This document shows positions 1 to 12,327 of a DNA stretch of 64,000 nt, one piece after another (the stretch's first letter is position 1; each line of letters starts with the position of its first letter). The DNA is taken from assembly GCF_012843435.1 (NCBI RefSeq), contig NZ_JABAFC010000010.1, forward strand, positions 37,336 to 101,335, in the 5' to 3' direction. The notes beneath the pieces are model-generated. The model had not been told where the DNA came from, did no database searches, and worked only from the letters and a program-made list of their open reading frames with translations. Origin of the DNA: Psychrobacillus sp. BL-248-WT-3 (GTDB taxonomy: Bacteria > Bacillota > Bacilli > Bacillales_A > Planococcaceae). Position numbers and translations under genes: made by a program.

Positions 1-48
1 TTATAGAAGCAAGATCTCTTAATAGCGTTTGAAAGGAGTGAAACAATC

Positions 49-576
49 GTGTCTTTTGAATACCTAGTACTTGGTGCTGGTGATACTCATAATGGGTTAA
101 ATGTTTGGGATATCGCAGCTACATTATTCTTCTTCATCTTATTGATGATCCTATTGAAGAAAGTGGCTTGGGGTCCTTTAATGGGAATCATGACACAGCG
201 TGAAGAGTTGATCGCGAGCGAAATCGAAGCAGCTGAAACTAGCCGTCAAGAATCTCAGCGTCTACTTGAAGAACAACGTGACTTACTAAAAGAAGCACGC
301 ACAGAAGCGTTAGCGATTGTAGAAAATGCGAAGAAGCAAGGGGAAGCATCACGTGAAGAAATTATCACAACTGCTCGCTCTGAAGCTGCGCGTTTGAAAG
401 AATCTGCTATCCGTGAAATCGATACAGAAAAAGAAAGAGCGATTGCAGCGGTACGACAAGAAGTCGTTTCACTATCTGTACTTGCAGCAGCTAAAGTTCT
501 TGAAAAAGAAGTGTCGGAAGAAGATAACCGTGCGCTAATCGAGGCAACGATTGCGAAGGCAGGCGAAGTTAATTGA
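49..576 (+). CDS. atpF: ATP synthase F0 subunit b
   Basis: Subunit b of the F1Fo ATP synthase, the peripheral stalk that holds F1 against the membrane sector. One membrane segment lies near residues 20-38 (IAATLFFFILLMILLKKVAW), followed by a long charged helix rich in E, R, A and K that fits the stalk coiled coil. The 175-residue length is normal for Bacillales. The start is GTG, with GAAAGGAG 9 nt upstream. It is the first gene visible of the atp operon; atpI, atpB and atpE should lie just left of the window. Its TGA stop overlaps the TTG start of atpH, so the two are probably translationally coupled. Confidence 0.97.
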   Translation: MSFEYLVLGAGDTHNGLNVWDIAATLFFFILLMILLKKVAWGPLMGIMTQREELIASEIEAAETSRQESQRLLEEQRDLLKEARTEALAIVENAKKQGEASREEIITTARSEAARLKESAIREIDTEKERAIAAVRQEVVSLSVLAAAKVLEKEVSEEDNRALIEATIAKAGEVN

Positions 577-1109
577 GTAATTCAACTGTAGCAAAACGCT
601 ATGCCATCGCTTTGTTCGATCTAGCACAACAAAAAAACGAAATTCAAGCAGTAGAAAATGATTTACGTGAGCTTAATGTAGTCTGGAAAGGCAATAAAGA
701 TTTGAAAACATTGTTTACATCTCCTAAGCTTTCTATAGATAAGAAAAAAGAGCTAGTACGTCAAATTTTCTCAAACGCTAATCCAATCGTCATCAATACA
801 CTTCTAGTGCTTATTGACAAGAAAAGATTAAGCGAAGTTACAAACATCGTTGAAGAGTTTATGACCCTTTCTAATGAAGCACAAGGTGTTGCAGATGCAA
901 AGGTTTATACAACTCGTGAGCTAACAGAGGTAGAACGTGCAAACGTTTCTTCTGTATTTGCTAAAAACGTAGGTAAACAATCATTACGTATTCAAAACAT
1001 CGTTGATCCATCTATTATTGGTGGTATCCGCGTTCAAATCGGAAACCGCATTTACGACAGCACTCTAAGTACAAAATTAGATCGCTTAAAACGTAACTTG
1101 ATCGGTTAA
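573..1109 (+). CDS. atpH: ATP synthase F1 subunit delta
   Basis: Delta subunit (OSCP type), which joins the peripheral stalk to the top of the alpha3beta3 head. The N-terminal signature (S-T-V-A-K-R-Y-A-I-A-L-F-D-L-A) and the C-terminal D-P-S-I-I-G-G-I-R-V-Q-I-G block are typical. At 178 residues the length is normal. The start is a TTG inside the atpF stop (TTGA overlap), which is unusual but fits the frame and the N-terminus expected for the family. Second visible gene of the atp operon. Confidence 0.96.
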   Translation: MSNSTVAKRYAIALFDLAQQKNEIQAVENDLRELNVVWKGNKDLKTLFTSPKLSIDKKKELVRQIFSNANPIVINTLLVLIDKKRLSEVTNIVEEFMTLSNEAQGVADAKVYTTRELTEVERANVSSVFAKNVGKQSLRIQNIVDPSIIGGIRVQIGNRIYDSTLSTKLDRLKRNLIG

Positions 1110-1124
1110 TATTATGAATTATGA

Positions 1125-2645
<1,521 letters not shown>

Positions 2646-2674
2646 TATCTTTGTCTAAGTGAAAAAAACAATAA

Positions 2675-5000
<2,326 letters not shown>

Positions 5001-5003
5001 TAA

Positions 5004-5429
<426 letters not shown>

Positions 5430-5443
5430 TTTGGACGAAACAT

Positions 5444-5477
5444 AAAACGGGCAGATTTATTTCTGTCCGTTTTTTTT
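5444..5477 (+). terminator. Intrinsic terminator of the atp operon
   Basis: A hairpin with arms ACGGGCAGA and TCTGTCCGT (one G-U pair) is followed by a run of eight T. It sits 14 nt after the atpC stop and closes the ATP synthase operon. Confidence 0.9.
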
Positions 5478-5787
5478 CTTGCAAATCAGCTATAATTTAC
5501 GAACTCCAGTGGATAATACAGATTATTCGTCATAAAATAAGGTATAAAAAGAAATGTTTATTTAGAAGGCAGGAGAGCATTTCAGTAAGAATTTTGATTG
5601 ACTAATTGGAACTGTAACCTTCTCGGCTATTAAATGAACAGGTAGTTAGTCTTTTGATCATTTATACTTTTTTATAGACTATACATGTATTATTTACATT
5701 TTGATCAAATGAAAACATGGAAGAATTTGATGAACATTCTTCTTAAAAGTATAAAAACGAAAGATTTAGCTAAAGTGGAGGGGAAAT
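5478..5787. other. Non-coding gap between atpC and the DUF1146 gene
   Basis: About 310 AT-rich bases after the atp terminator. I see no convincing gene; an open frame from 5685 overlaps the next gene in another frame, has no ribosome site and was not accepted. A promoter for the following gene is expected here, but I could not place one with confidence. Confidence 0.5.
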
Positions 5788-6021
5788 ATGGGTCTTTTAA
5801 ATTCAGAGCAAGCATTAATTGCCATACTTGCAAATATCTTTTTTATTGGTATTTCGTTTTATGCTTTACAAGCTCTTATGGTGGACAAATTTATTAAAAA
5901 GAATCATGTATTTCAAGCCCAGCTTTTCTTTATATTGGCAAGCATTATGTTAGGTTCTACAGTAGCAAACTTTTTCTTAAATTTAACTTCCTGGTCTAAC
6001 CAGTTACAGTACTTATTTTAG
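5788..6021 (+). CDS. ywzB: DUF1146 small membrane protein (YwzB-like)
   Basis: A 77-residue protein with two membrane helices (about residues 10-31 and 46-67) joined by a short basic loop (VDKFIKKN). Length, topology and position between the atp operon and murA fit the YwzB/DUF1146 family of Bacillales. Function unknown. Start is ATG with a good site, GGAGGGGAAAT, just upstream. The name rests on synteny and topology rather than a catalytic motif. Confidence 0.8.
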   Translation: MGLLNSEQALIAILANIFFIGISFYALQALMVDKFIKKNHVFQAQLFFILASIMLGSTVANFFLNLTSWSNQLQYLF

Positions 6022-6030
6022 TAGAAGATC

Positions 6031-6074
6031 CTACATGCTCATGCAAATTATGGACAAGTTTGTATGAGCATGTA
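6031..6074. repeat. 12-bp perfect inverted repeat downstream of the DUF1146 gene
   Basis: Arms CTACATGCTCAT (6031-6042) and ATGAGCATGTAG (6063-6074) are perfect reverse complements around a 20-nt loop. The hairpin starts 9 nt after a stop codon, but no T-run follows. It may be a weak terminator, an mRNA-stabilising hairpin or a protein site. Confidence 0.6.
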
Positions 6075-6231
6075 GAATCTCCTCATATTTCCTGGGAAAT
6101 ATGCTGTCGAAGATGTTTATTACAAAACATGTAGGGTAATTTATAAATATCTACACGAAAAGACTGGGTACTACGTATAATAGACTAAGAAAATTTACCA
6201 AAAGAGGACATGAAAATAGGGTTTTCGGTGC

Positions 6232-6260
6232 TTGTATATAGTCGAAATACGTTGTATGAT
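6232..6260 (+). promoter_or_regulatory. Candidate SigA promoter for murA
   Basis: TTGTAT (6232-6237) and TATGAT (6255-6260) are separated by exactly 17 nt and lie about 90 nt before murA. This fits a housekeeping promoter with a moderate -35 box. Inferred by eye only. Confidence 0.45.
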
Positions 6261-6347
6261 GATATTGTTTTGAAATAATAAACAACACCATACATATTTT
6301 TCTTTTATATATCAGCTAAAGAGGATTATGAACGCGGAGGGAACTAA

Positions 6348-7643
6348 GTGGATAAAATTGTTGTTAAAGGCGGCCAAAGGTTAACAGGTAACGTACGGGT
6401 CGAAGGTGCTAAAAATGCAGTATTACCTGTATTAGCAGCAGCTCTACTCGCGACAAAGGGTAAGAACGTAATTAAAGATGTACCAACACTTGCAGATGTT
6501 TTGACGATAAATGAAGTACTAAAAAGTTTAAATACAGAAATTTCATATAGCCCCGAACTAAACGAAGTAATAATTGACTCTCAACAAAAGTTATCAAGTG
6601 AAGCGCAGTTTGAGTATGTGCGTAAAATGAGAGCATCCATTCTTGTAATGGGACCAATTCTTGCTCGTAATGGTTTTGCTCGAGTTGCATTACCAGGTGG
6701 TTGTGCTATTGGCTCTAGACCAATTGACCAACATTTAAAAGGCTTTGAAGCAATGGGTGCAGAAATTTCATTTGGACATGGATTTGTCGAAGCTAAAACA
6801 ACTGGACGTTTAAAAGGTGCTAAAATCTATCTAGATGTACCAAGTGTTGGAGCGACAGAAAACATCATGACTGCAGCAGCTCTAGCTGAAGGAATTACAG
6901 TTATTGAAAACGCTGCGAAAGAACCTGAAATTGTTGATTTAGCAAACTTTATCAATGAAATGGGCGGTAAAGTTAAAGGTGCAGGTACAGATACAATCCG
7001 TATCGAGGGTGTAGAAGAATTACACGGTACTGAGCATCACATTATTCCGGACCGTATTGAAGCAGGAACTTTTATGGTTGCTGCAGCAATTACAAAAGGC
7101 AATGTATTGATTGAAAATGCTGTACCAGAGCATATGACAGCTCTTATTTCTAAAATGCAGGAAATGGGCATTGAGATTAAAGAAGAGGGCCAAGGTCTTC
7201 GTGTGCGCTCTAATGGAAACTTAAAATCAGTGGATGTTAAAACAATGCCACACCCTGGATTCCCAACAGATATGCAATCACAAATGATGGCATTGATGAT
7301 GACAGCTCACGGTACAGGTATTATTACTGAAACAGTTTTTGAAAACCGTTTTATGCACGTAGAAGAATTTAGACGTATGAATGGTAATATGAAAATTGAG
7401 GGACGTTCTGTGATGATGGATTCTCCATCTAACCTACAAGGTGCAGAGGTGGCGGCTACGGATCTTCGTGCAGCTGCAGCTCTAATTATTGCAGGTTTAG
7501 TGGCTGAGGGCGTAACTCGAGTAACACAGCTTTATCATTTAGATCGCGGTTATGTTAATTTTGACAAAAAGTTAGCTGCTTTAGGCGCTGACATTGAGCG
7601 TATTGGAACAGAAAATACCGAAAAAGCGGCTCAGCTCGTTTAA
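6348..7643 (+). CDS. murA: UDP-N-acetylglucosamine 1-carboxyvinyltransferase
   Basis: MurA catalyses the first committed step of peptidoglycan synthesis: transfer of enolpyruvate from PEP to UDP-GlcNAc in the cytoplasm. The active-site loop [17 protein letters not shown] carries the catalytic, fosfomycin-sensitive cysteine at about residue 119. The N-terminal [20 protein letters not shown] block is typical. GTG start behind GCGGAGGGA; 431 residues, normal. Its place downstream of atp and ywzB matches murAA of B. subtilis, where a second paralogue exists elsewhere. Confidence 0.96.
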   Translation: MDKIVVKGGQRLTGNVRVEGAKNAVLPVLAAALLATKGKNVIKDVPTLADVLTINEVLKSLNTEISYSPELNEVIIDSQQKLSSEAQFEYVRKMRASILVMGPILARNGFARVALPGGCAIGSRPIDQHLKGFEAMGAEISFGHGFVEAKTTGRLKGAKIYLDVPSVGATENIMTAAALAEGITVIENAAKEPEIVDLANFINEMGGKVKGAGTDTIRIEGVEELHGTEHHIIPDRIEAGTFMVAAAITKGNVLIENAVPEHMTALISKMQEMGIEIKEEGQGLRVRSNGNLKSVDVKTMPHPGFPTDMQSQMMALMMTAHGTGIITETVFENRFMHVEEFRRMNGNMKIEGRSVMMDSPSNLQGAEVAATDLRAAAALIIAGLVAEGVTRVTQLYHLDRGYVNFDKKLAALGADIERIGTENTEKAAQLV

Positions 7644-7649
7644 TCATAT

Positions 7650-7687
7650 GAAAGGCACAATGCATTTATTCCTGCGTTGTGCTTTTT
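7650..7687 (+). terminator. Intrinsic terminator of murA
   Basis: Arms GCACAATGC (7654-7662) and GCGTTGTGC (7673-7681), with one G-U pair, are followed by six T. It starts a few bases after the murA stop. Confidence 0.85.
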
Positions 7688-7768
7688 TGTGGATTTTTTT
7701 ACATTAAATCAGGAGTGGTTTTAAGGGCAATAGAAAGTAAGCAAGGATTTCACTAACGAATAGCGGGT

Positions 7769-7802
7769 AGCTCGCGAAATTGTATCTTCGCGAGCTTTTT
7801 TA
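7769..7802 (+). terminator. Second terminator-like hairpin between murA and spoIID
   Basis: Perfect 9-bp arms GCTCGCGAA (7770-7778) and TTCGCGAGC (7787-7795) run into seven T's with a following A. About 80 nt separate it from the murA terminator and hold no recognisable gene, so it may end a small unrecognised transcript or back up the first terminator. The rest of 7803-8042 shows nothing I can name. Confidence 0.7.
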
Positions 7803-8042
7803 TGAATAGAAGAGCAATCTATTCCTTCATTAGCTAAAATGCTTTTAAGTGTATAAAGCATAAGGAAAACTTGTTTAATTTCCTAATTAGTATTTTAAGC
7901 CGTTTTGAGAAGAGTAATACTTTTAAGATATTTTCCCTCAACTATTTATAAAAAATGGGTTCTATACCCCTTAAAATGCGTTTAAATGGGTATTTATCTT
8001 GAAGACTACTATTCTTTTAGGAAGATGCATAGAAGCTTGTCC

Positions 8043-8072
8043 GTCATGAGATAGTTTTGTACTGCATATAGT
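8043..8072 (+). promoter_or_regulatory. Candidate SigE promoter of spoIID, next to the start codon
   Basis: GTCATGAG (8043-8050), a 14-nt spacer and CATATAGT (8065-8072) resemble the mother-cell SigE promoter, whose -10 is CATACA(A)T-like. B. subtilis spoIID is SigE dependent. The start codon at 8079 falls where transcription would begin, so the message could be leaderless. Confidence 0.45.
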
Positions 8073-8078
8073 AATCCT

Positions 8079-9020
8079 ATGAAACAATACATTCTCTTAA
8101 TAATCCTTTGCATCGGTCTAATGATTTTGCCTTTTCTTATGATTAAAGACAAAGTGAAAGAAAAGGCTGTACCAGAAGTCGTACCTGAAATTGAAGTTGA
8201 CTGTCCAATACTAATTGAGGTGAAAGGGGTAAAGGAGAAAATTCCTCTTGAAACGTATGTGTTAGGGGTAGTTGCTGCAGAAATGCCAATCACATTCCAT
8301 GAAGAAGCATTAAAAGCACAGTCGATTGCTGCGAGAACCTACGTTTTAAGAGAAACTGATTATGGATCAAAGTCAATTGATAAGACAGTACAAAAGCAAG
8401 TGTATGTAGGTCCAGAAGAAAGGAAAAAACGCTGGGGGGACTCCTTTAAGGAATACGAGGACAAGCTTCAACGAGTCGTAGCTTCTACAGAAGGTGAAAT
8501 TATTGTCTATCAGGATCAGCTAATAACTGCGATGTTCTTTTCTACGAGCAATGGTCAAACAGAAAGCGCCGAAAACTATAGTGGATATGCAATACCTTAT
8601 TTGGTATCCGTACCAAGTCAGAAGGAAGAAGAGTATTCAAAGAAGGTGCAACAAACGTTTGAGTTCACTCATAAAGAGTGGGCGGACGCGTTTAAGATCA
8701 AATGGTCTAATAATATCGTAGGCAATGTGAAAATAGCACATACTGATTCAAATCGAGTAAAGACTATCGAAATGAACGGTAAAAGCTGGACAGGCAGAGA
8801 GGTTAGAACATTACTTGGCTTGCCTTCTACTGATTTCGAGATAGCTTTTCAAAATGATAAAGTGATAGTGGAAACTACTGGTTACGGACACGGAGTAGGG
8901 ATGAGCCAATACGGTGCCGAGGTTCTAGCAAACGATTCCAAAAAAGCACATGACATATTATTGCATTACTATACAGGAACAAAAATAAAAAGTTTTTCTC
9001 CATGTTTAAAATCTCCTTAA
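8079..9020 (+). CDS. spoIID: Stage II sporulation protein D
   Basis: Mother-cell membrane protein with lytic transglycosylase activity. With SpoIIM and SpoIIP it thins septal peptidoglycan and drives engulfment. An N-terminal anchor spans about residues 3-23. The SpoIID core begins at I-P-L-E-T-Y-V-L-G-V-V-A-A-E-M-P, which holds the likely catalytic glutamate, and ends at G-Y-G-H-G-V-G-M-S-Q-Y-G-A. Length 313 residues, slightly short of B. subtilis. No ribosome site is visible before the ATG. It lies upstream of spoIIQ, as expected. Confidence 0.93.
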   Translation: MKQYILLIILCIGLMILPFLMIKDKVKEKAVPEVVPEIEVDCPILIEVKGVKEKIPLETYVLGVVAAEMPITFHEEALKAQSIAARTYVLRETDYGSKSIDKTVQKQVYVGPEERKKRWGDSFKEYEDKLQRVVASTEGEIIVYQDQLITAMFFSTSNGQTESAENYSGYAIPYLVSVPSQKEEEYSKKVQQTFEFTHKEWADAFKIKWSNNIVGNVKIAHTDSNRVKTIEMNGKSWTGREVRTLLGLPSTDFEIAFQNDKVIVETTGYGHGVGMSQYGAEVLANDSKKAHDILLHYYTGTKIKSFSPCLKSP

Positions 9021-9051
9021 TATGCCAACAATGCAATTAGAGGTGATGAAA

Positions 9052-9711
9052 ATGAGAGAAGAACAATCTAAAAAGCCTTCTCAGCAGAAGAGTAAGAACC
9101 CGAAAAAACCTTGGTTTTGGCCACTAGTATATGCAGGTTTTTCGGTAGCGTTTGTCGGAATGATTTGGGGTTATAATGTGTATGTCAGCGATGATTCTGC
9201 AGAAGAATCAGAATGGACAGACGCAAGTAATCCAGACAAAGTTGCAATTGAAACGAATGCAAAAGCGGAATCTATGAAATATCCTTTTAAGGAAGCTATG
9301 CTAGATAACGTGGAAATTGTACAGCACTATTATGATTTAGAGGCAGACGAAGCAACTCGTGAGAAATCATTGCTTGTTTTTGACCAAACTTACGTAGCAA
9401 GCACTGGAGTATCTTTAACAATGAACAATGAGCCATTTGAAGTTGTAGCAGCATTAAGCGGTAAAGTGGAAGCAGTAAACGTAGACCCATTCCTAGGAGA
9501 CGAAATCGTAATCTCTCATGCAAATGGTATGCAAACAAAATATCGTTCTGTCGCTGGCATTCTAGTAAAAGCAGGAGACGAGGTTGAACAAGGCCAAGCT
9601 CTTGGAACTGCAGCTGAAAATGAATGGAATCCTACTGCAGGTATCCACCTTCAATTTGAAGTACTTGAAAATGGAGTCCTTGTTAACCCGGAATCATTAC
9701 TAGCATTTTAA
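9052..9711 (+). CDS. spoIIQ: Stage II sporulation protein Q, LytM/M23 family
   Basis: Forespore membrane protein that pairs with mother-cell SpoIIIAH to form the channel-like zipper across the engulfment septum. One membrane segment lies near residues 22-42, followed by a LytM-like domain of about 130 residues. An upstream ATG exists at 9022, but I chose 9052: AGAGGTG sits 6 nt upstream and the protein then begins MREEQ, much like B. subtilis SpoIIQ. The end of the LytM fold reads G-I-H-L-Q-F-E, so the HxH metal motif has lost its first histidine and a structural rather than enzymatic role is likely. The acidic tail of B. subtilis SpoIIQ is absent (220 residues). Confidence 0.93.
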   Translation: MREEQSKKPSQQKSKNPKKPWFWPLVYAGFSVAFVGMIWGYNVYVSDDSAEESEWTDASNPDKVAIETNAKAESMKYPFKEAMLDNVEIVQHYYDLEADEATREKSLLVFDQTYVASTGVSLTMNNEPFEVVAALSGKVEAVNVDPFLGDEIVISHANGMQTKYRSVAGILVKAGDEVEQGQALGTAAENEWNPTAGIHLQFEVLENGVLVNPESLLAF

Positions 9712-9777
9712 TTCATAATAGCCCACCCGTATGCATAAAATGGTGAAAAGTTCCTTTACTAACGAAAGGAAGAGTTG

Positions 9778-10038
9778 GTGCACGAAACGATTCGTCATAG
9801 ATGCATACGATTGGGTGAAATGGTAATTGAAACAAAGAAAACAGTTCGCGCCATCGCGAGCAAAACAGGTCATTCCAAAAGCACCGTACACAAAGATCTA
9901 ACGGAAAGACTCCATCTAGTGGATCCAGTACTGGCAAGAGAGGTAAAGGAAATCCTTGCCTACCACAAGTCAGTCAGGCATCTACGTGGTGGAGAAGCTA
10001 CGAAGCAAAAATGGAAGACCAAAAAAGATGATAGGTAA
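9778..10038 (+). CDS. spoIIID: Stage III sporulation transcriptional regulator SpoIIID
   Basis: Small DNA-binding regulator that acts in the mother cell between the SigE and SigK programmes. The helix-turn-helix (V-R-A-I-A-S-K-T-G-H-S-K-S-T-V-H-K-D-L) is followed by the family's basic tail with H-K-S-V-R-H-L-R-G-G-E-A-T-K. The open frame begins at a TTG one codon earlier. I prefer GTG 9778, with AAAGGAAG about 7 nt upstream. 86 residues, close to the 93 of B. subtilis. Confidence 0.95.
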   Translation: MHETIRHRCIRLGEMVIETKKTVRAIASKTGHSKSTVHKDLTERLHLVDPVLAREVKEILAYHKSVRHLRGGEATKQKWKTKKDDR

Positions 10039-10069
10039 GGTCGTGAAATGAACTATTTCACGGCCTTTT
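10037..10069 (+). terminator. Intrinsic terminator of spoIIID
   Basis: A 13-bp stem (AAGGTCGTGAAAT with ATTTCACGGCCTT, one G-U pair) around a 5-nt loop starts inside the stop codon and ends in TTTT. Confidence 0.8.
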
Positions 10070-10197
10070 CTTATGGATTAAAGTGTTCTATGTATCGGTA
10101 GTATGGTTGGATAAAAAAAGATTATACATACGAAAAAGGAAAATATACTTTCCAAAATTAGTAAGTGGAAGTTAAGATATTTGAAAGGGGTGTGGAG

Positions 10198-10620
10198 TTG
10201 AAAAGGAATAATATTTTTATTGGAGGCGTGATATTGATATTGTTATTCGCAGGCATTCTTCTATACAATTATTTTTCCAAGGAACTTACAGTAGGAGACG
10301 TTTTAGAAGAAAATTACTTTAGTAAAGAGGCAGCAATATCCGTTCAAAAGATAAAAGATGGAAAAATAATACCCATTCAAATTTCAGATGATAAACAGAA
10401 GGGTTTAGTGAAGTTATTCGAGGATTTAAAGCTAATTAAATCCGACGAAAGATATCCCGTCCTCGATGCGGATTATATAATTGCTCCTAAATCAAATTAC
10501 TCGCAAAAAGTGTACGTATTCCTCGATGAAAATATAATAGTTTTCAGTGAAAAAACAAGTGATAGTTATGTAATTCAAAGTAAAGATTTTACGCAAACGA
10601 TCAAACTATTACTGGATTAA
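10198..10620 (+). CDS. Hypothetical membrane-anchored protein
   Basis: Not recognised. With the TTG start at 10198 (GAAAGGGG 7 nt upstream) the protein has 140 residues: a short basic N-terminus (MKRNN), one membrane helix (I-F-I-G-G-V-I-L-I-L-L-F-A-G-I-L-L) and a mixed alpha/beta outer domain of about 115 residues with no cysteines. The frame continues upstream to 10165 without a ribosome site. It is a single gene between spoIIID and mbl with its own terminator-like hairpin. Confidence 0.7.
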   Translation: MKRNNIFIGGVILILLFAGILLYNYFSKELTVGDVLEENYFSKEAAISVQKIKDGKIIPIQISDDKQKGLVKLFEDLKLIKSDERYPVLDADYIIAPKSNYSQKVYVFLDENIIVFSEKTSDSYVIQSKDFTQTIKLLLD

Positions 10621-10632
10621 TCACGTATTTTA

Positions 10633-10672
10633 GAAAGTACTTCAGTAGCTAGCTAATTGAGGTGCTTTTTAT
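10633..10672 (+). terminator. Terminator-like hairpin after the 10198 gene
   Basis: AAGTACTTCA and TTGAGGTGCTT can pair with two G-U pairs and are followed by TTTTTATTTT. Confidence 0.6.
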
Positions 10673-10731
10673 TTTGCTCAATTGACGAATATAACATATT
10701 CATATGCAAACTTACGCATACTAAAATTAGG

Positions 10732-10830
10732 TTGCGGAGTAGTTTCCGCAACTGCAACACTCTATTTGGTTAACGCAACACTTTGATCAAAAGACGCAAC
10801 ACTTTTGGATTTCCCGCAACACTTTGAGCT
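10732..10830. repeat. 21-nt-period array, motif GCAACAC(TTTG)
   Basis: GCAACAC recurs at 10754, 10775, 10796 and 10816, giving spacings of 21, 21 and 20 nt; the bases between differ. The array is preceded by a dyad TTGCGGA (10732-10738) / TCCGCAA (10745-10751). It lies in a non-coding gap after a terminator. One of several such arrays in the window. Confidence 0.75.
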
Positions 10831-10840
10831 GATTTGCTTT

Positions 10841-11099
10841 GCGGAATAAATCCCTGTGAGCGGTGATATTTTCAAAAACGCTTTCCAATCGATATCAATT
10901 ATGCAAGCAGTCTCCCAGTACGAAGCGAATTGTGTGGAAATTGTGTGTGACACAGGGACAGACCCAAAGGAACACCGGTGATAAATCTCTGTGAGCGGTG
11001 ATATTTTACTCTTTCCAATCGAAATCAACTATGCAAGCGATCCCCCAGTCAGAAGCGAATTGTGTGGAAATTGTGTGTGACACAGGGACAGACACAATT
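10841..11099. repeat. Tandem duplication of about 120 bp carrying the TGTGTC element
   Basis: Bases 10845-10963 and 10981-11099 are two similar copies. They share the GTGAGCGGTGATATTTT start, the CTTTCCAATCGA(A/T)ATCAA core and the AAGCGAATTGTGTGGAAATT end. Each ends with GTGTGTGACACAGGGACAGAC, the reverse complement of the dispersed TGTGTCTGTCCCTGTGTC element seen downstream of other genes in the window. No coding potential was accepted. Confidence 0.8.
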
Positions 11100-11318
11100 C
11101 AATCCGATAGTCCCAATATAAGTATATGAACACTTACCTAGACAGGAATAGTGATAATAGTTTCTAATTCGTCAAAAATTTCTATTTTTTTATACTTTTT
11201 TGTCCAAAATGCTATTGAAAAAAACTGTTATTCTGACAAAACTATGATAAAATTAGATGTTAGATACATTACGGAGTTTACATATAAAAGTTTTAGTGAG
11301 GAAGGGGAAACACTAGTA

Positions 11319-12311
11319 ATGTTTGCAAAAGATATAGGAATTGATTTAGGGACAGCAAATGTGTTAATTCACGTGAAGGGCAAAGGAATTGTATTAAATG
11401 AGCCTTCCGTGGTTGCTTTAGATAGAAATACGAATAAAGTACTAGCAGTTGGAGAAGAAGCTCGACAAATGCTAGGTAGAACCCCAGGAAATATTGTAGC
11501 GATTCGTCCACTAAAAGATGGAGTAATTGCTGATTTTGATGTGACAGAAGCGATGCTTAAGCATTTTATCAATAAATTAAATGTAAAAGGCTTTTTATCC
11601 AAGCCTCGTATTTTAATATGCTGTCCTACAAACATTACAAGTGTTGAACAAAAGGCAATTCGTGAAGCAGCAGAAAAGTCTGGCGGGAAAAAGGTTTATT
11701 TAGAAGAGGAGCCAAAAGTTGCTGCGATTGGAGCAGGCATGGATATCTTCCAACCTAGCGGGAATATGGTTGTGGATATTGGTGGTGGAACTACTGATAT
11801 CGCGGTACTTTCTATGGGTGATATTGTTACTTCTGAATCCATCAAGGTTGCTGGAGACGTTTTTGATAATGATATTCTTCAATATATTAAAAAAGAGTAC
11901 AAGCTGCTGATCGGAGAACGAACTGCAGAAAATATTAAAATTGCGGTTGGAACAGTTTTTCCAGACAGTCGTCATGAGGAAATGGATATTCGCGGACGGG
12001 ACATGGTAAGTGGTTTACCAAGAACGATTATGATCAAGTCCGATGAAATTGAACATGCACTTAGAGAGTCTGTATCGGTTATTGTACAATCGGCTAAAAA
12101 TGTGCTAGAAAAGACTCCACCTGAGCTATCTGCAGATATTATTGACCGTGGCGTAATTATTACCGGTGGTGGAGCATTATTGCATGGAATGGATACTTTA
12201 TTGATGGAAGAATTGAAGGTTCCTGTGTTTACTGCAGAAAGACCGATGGATTGTGTTGCTATTGGCACTGGAATTATGCTTGATAATATCGATAAAATAA
12301 GTAGAAGATAA
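11319..12311 (+). CDS. mbl: MreB-like cell shape protein Mbl
   Basis: Bacterial actin of the MreB family that guides side-wall peptidoglycan synthesis under the membrane. The actin phosphate-1 motif D-I-G-I-D-L-G-T-A-N, phosphate-2 motif D-I-G-G-G-T-T-D-I-A and adenosine motif I-T-G-G-G-A-L-L are all present. The sequence follows Mbl rather than MreB or MreBH (MFAKDIGIDLGTANVLIHVK start; ILICCPTNITSVEQKAI). The frame stays open upstream to 11151, but ATG 11319 gives the family N-terminus and has GAGGAAGGGG before it. 330 residues. Position after spoIIID and before flhO matches B. subtilis. Confidence 0.96.
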   Translation: MFAKDIGIDLGTANVLIHVKGKGIVLNEPSVVALDRNTNKVLAVGEEARQMLGRTPGNIVAIRPLKDGVIADFDVTEAMLKHFINKLNVKGFLSKPRILICCPTNITSVEQKAIREAAEKSGGKKVYLEEEPKVAAIGAGMDIFQPSGNMVVDIGGGTTDIAVLSMGDIVTSESIKVAGDVFDNDILQYIKKEYKLLIGERTAENIKIAVGTVFPDSRHEEMDIRGRDMVSGLPRTIMIKSDEIEHALRESVSVIVQSAKNVLEKTPPELSADIIDRGVIITGGGALLHGMDTLLMEELKVPVFTAERPMDCVAIGTGIMLDNIDKISRR

Positions 12312-12327
12312 GAGTGGAGGCTTTATC

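Noticed and set aside
5685..5897. 70-codon frame overlapping the DUF1146 gene
   Set aside because: Out of frame with the conserved membrane protein, no ribosome site and a cysteine/phenylalanine-rich random-looking product.
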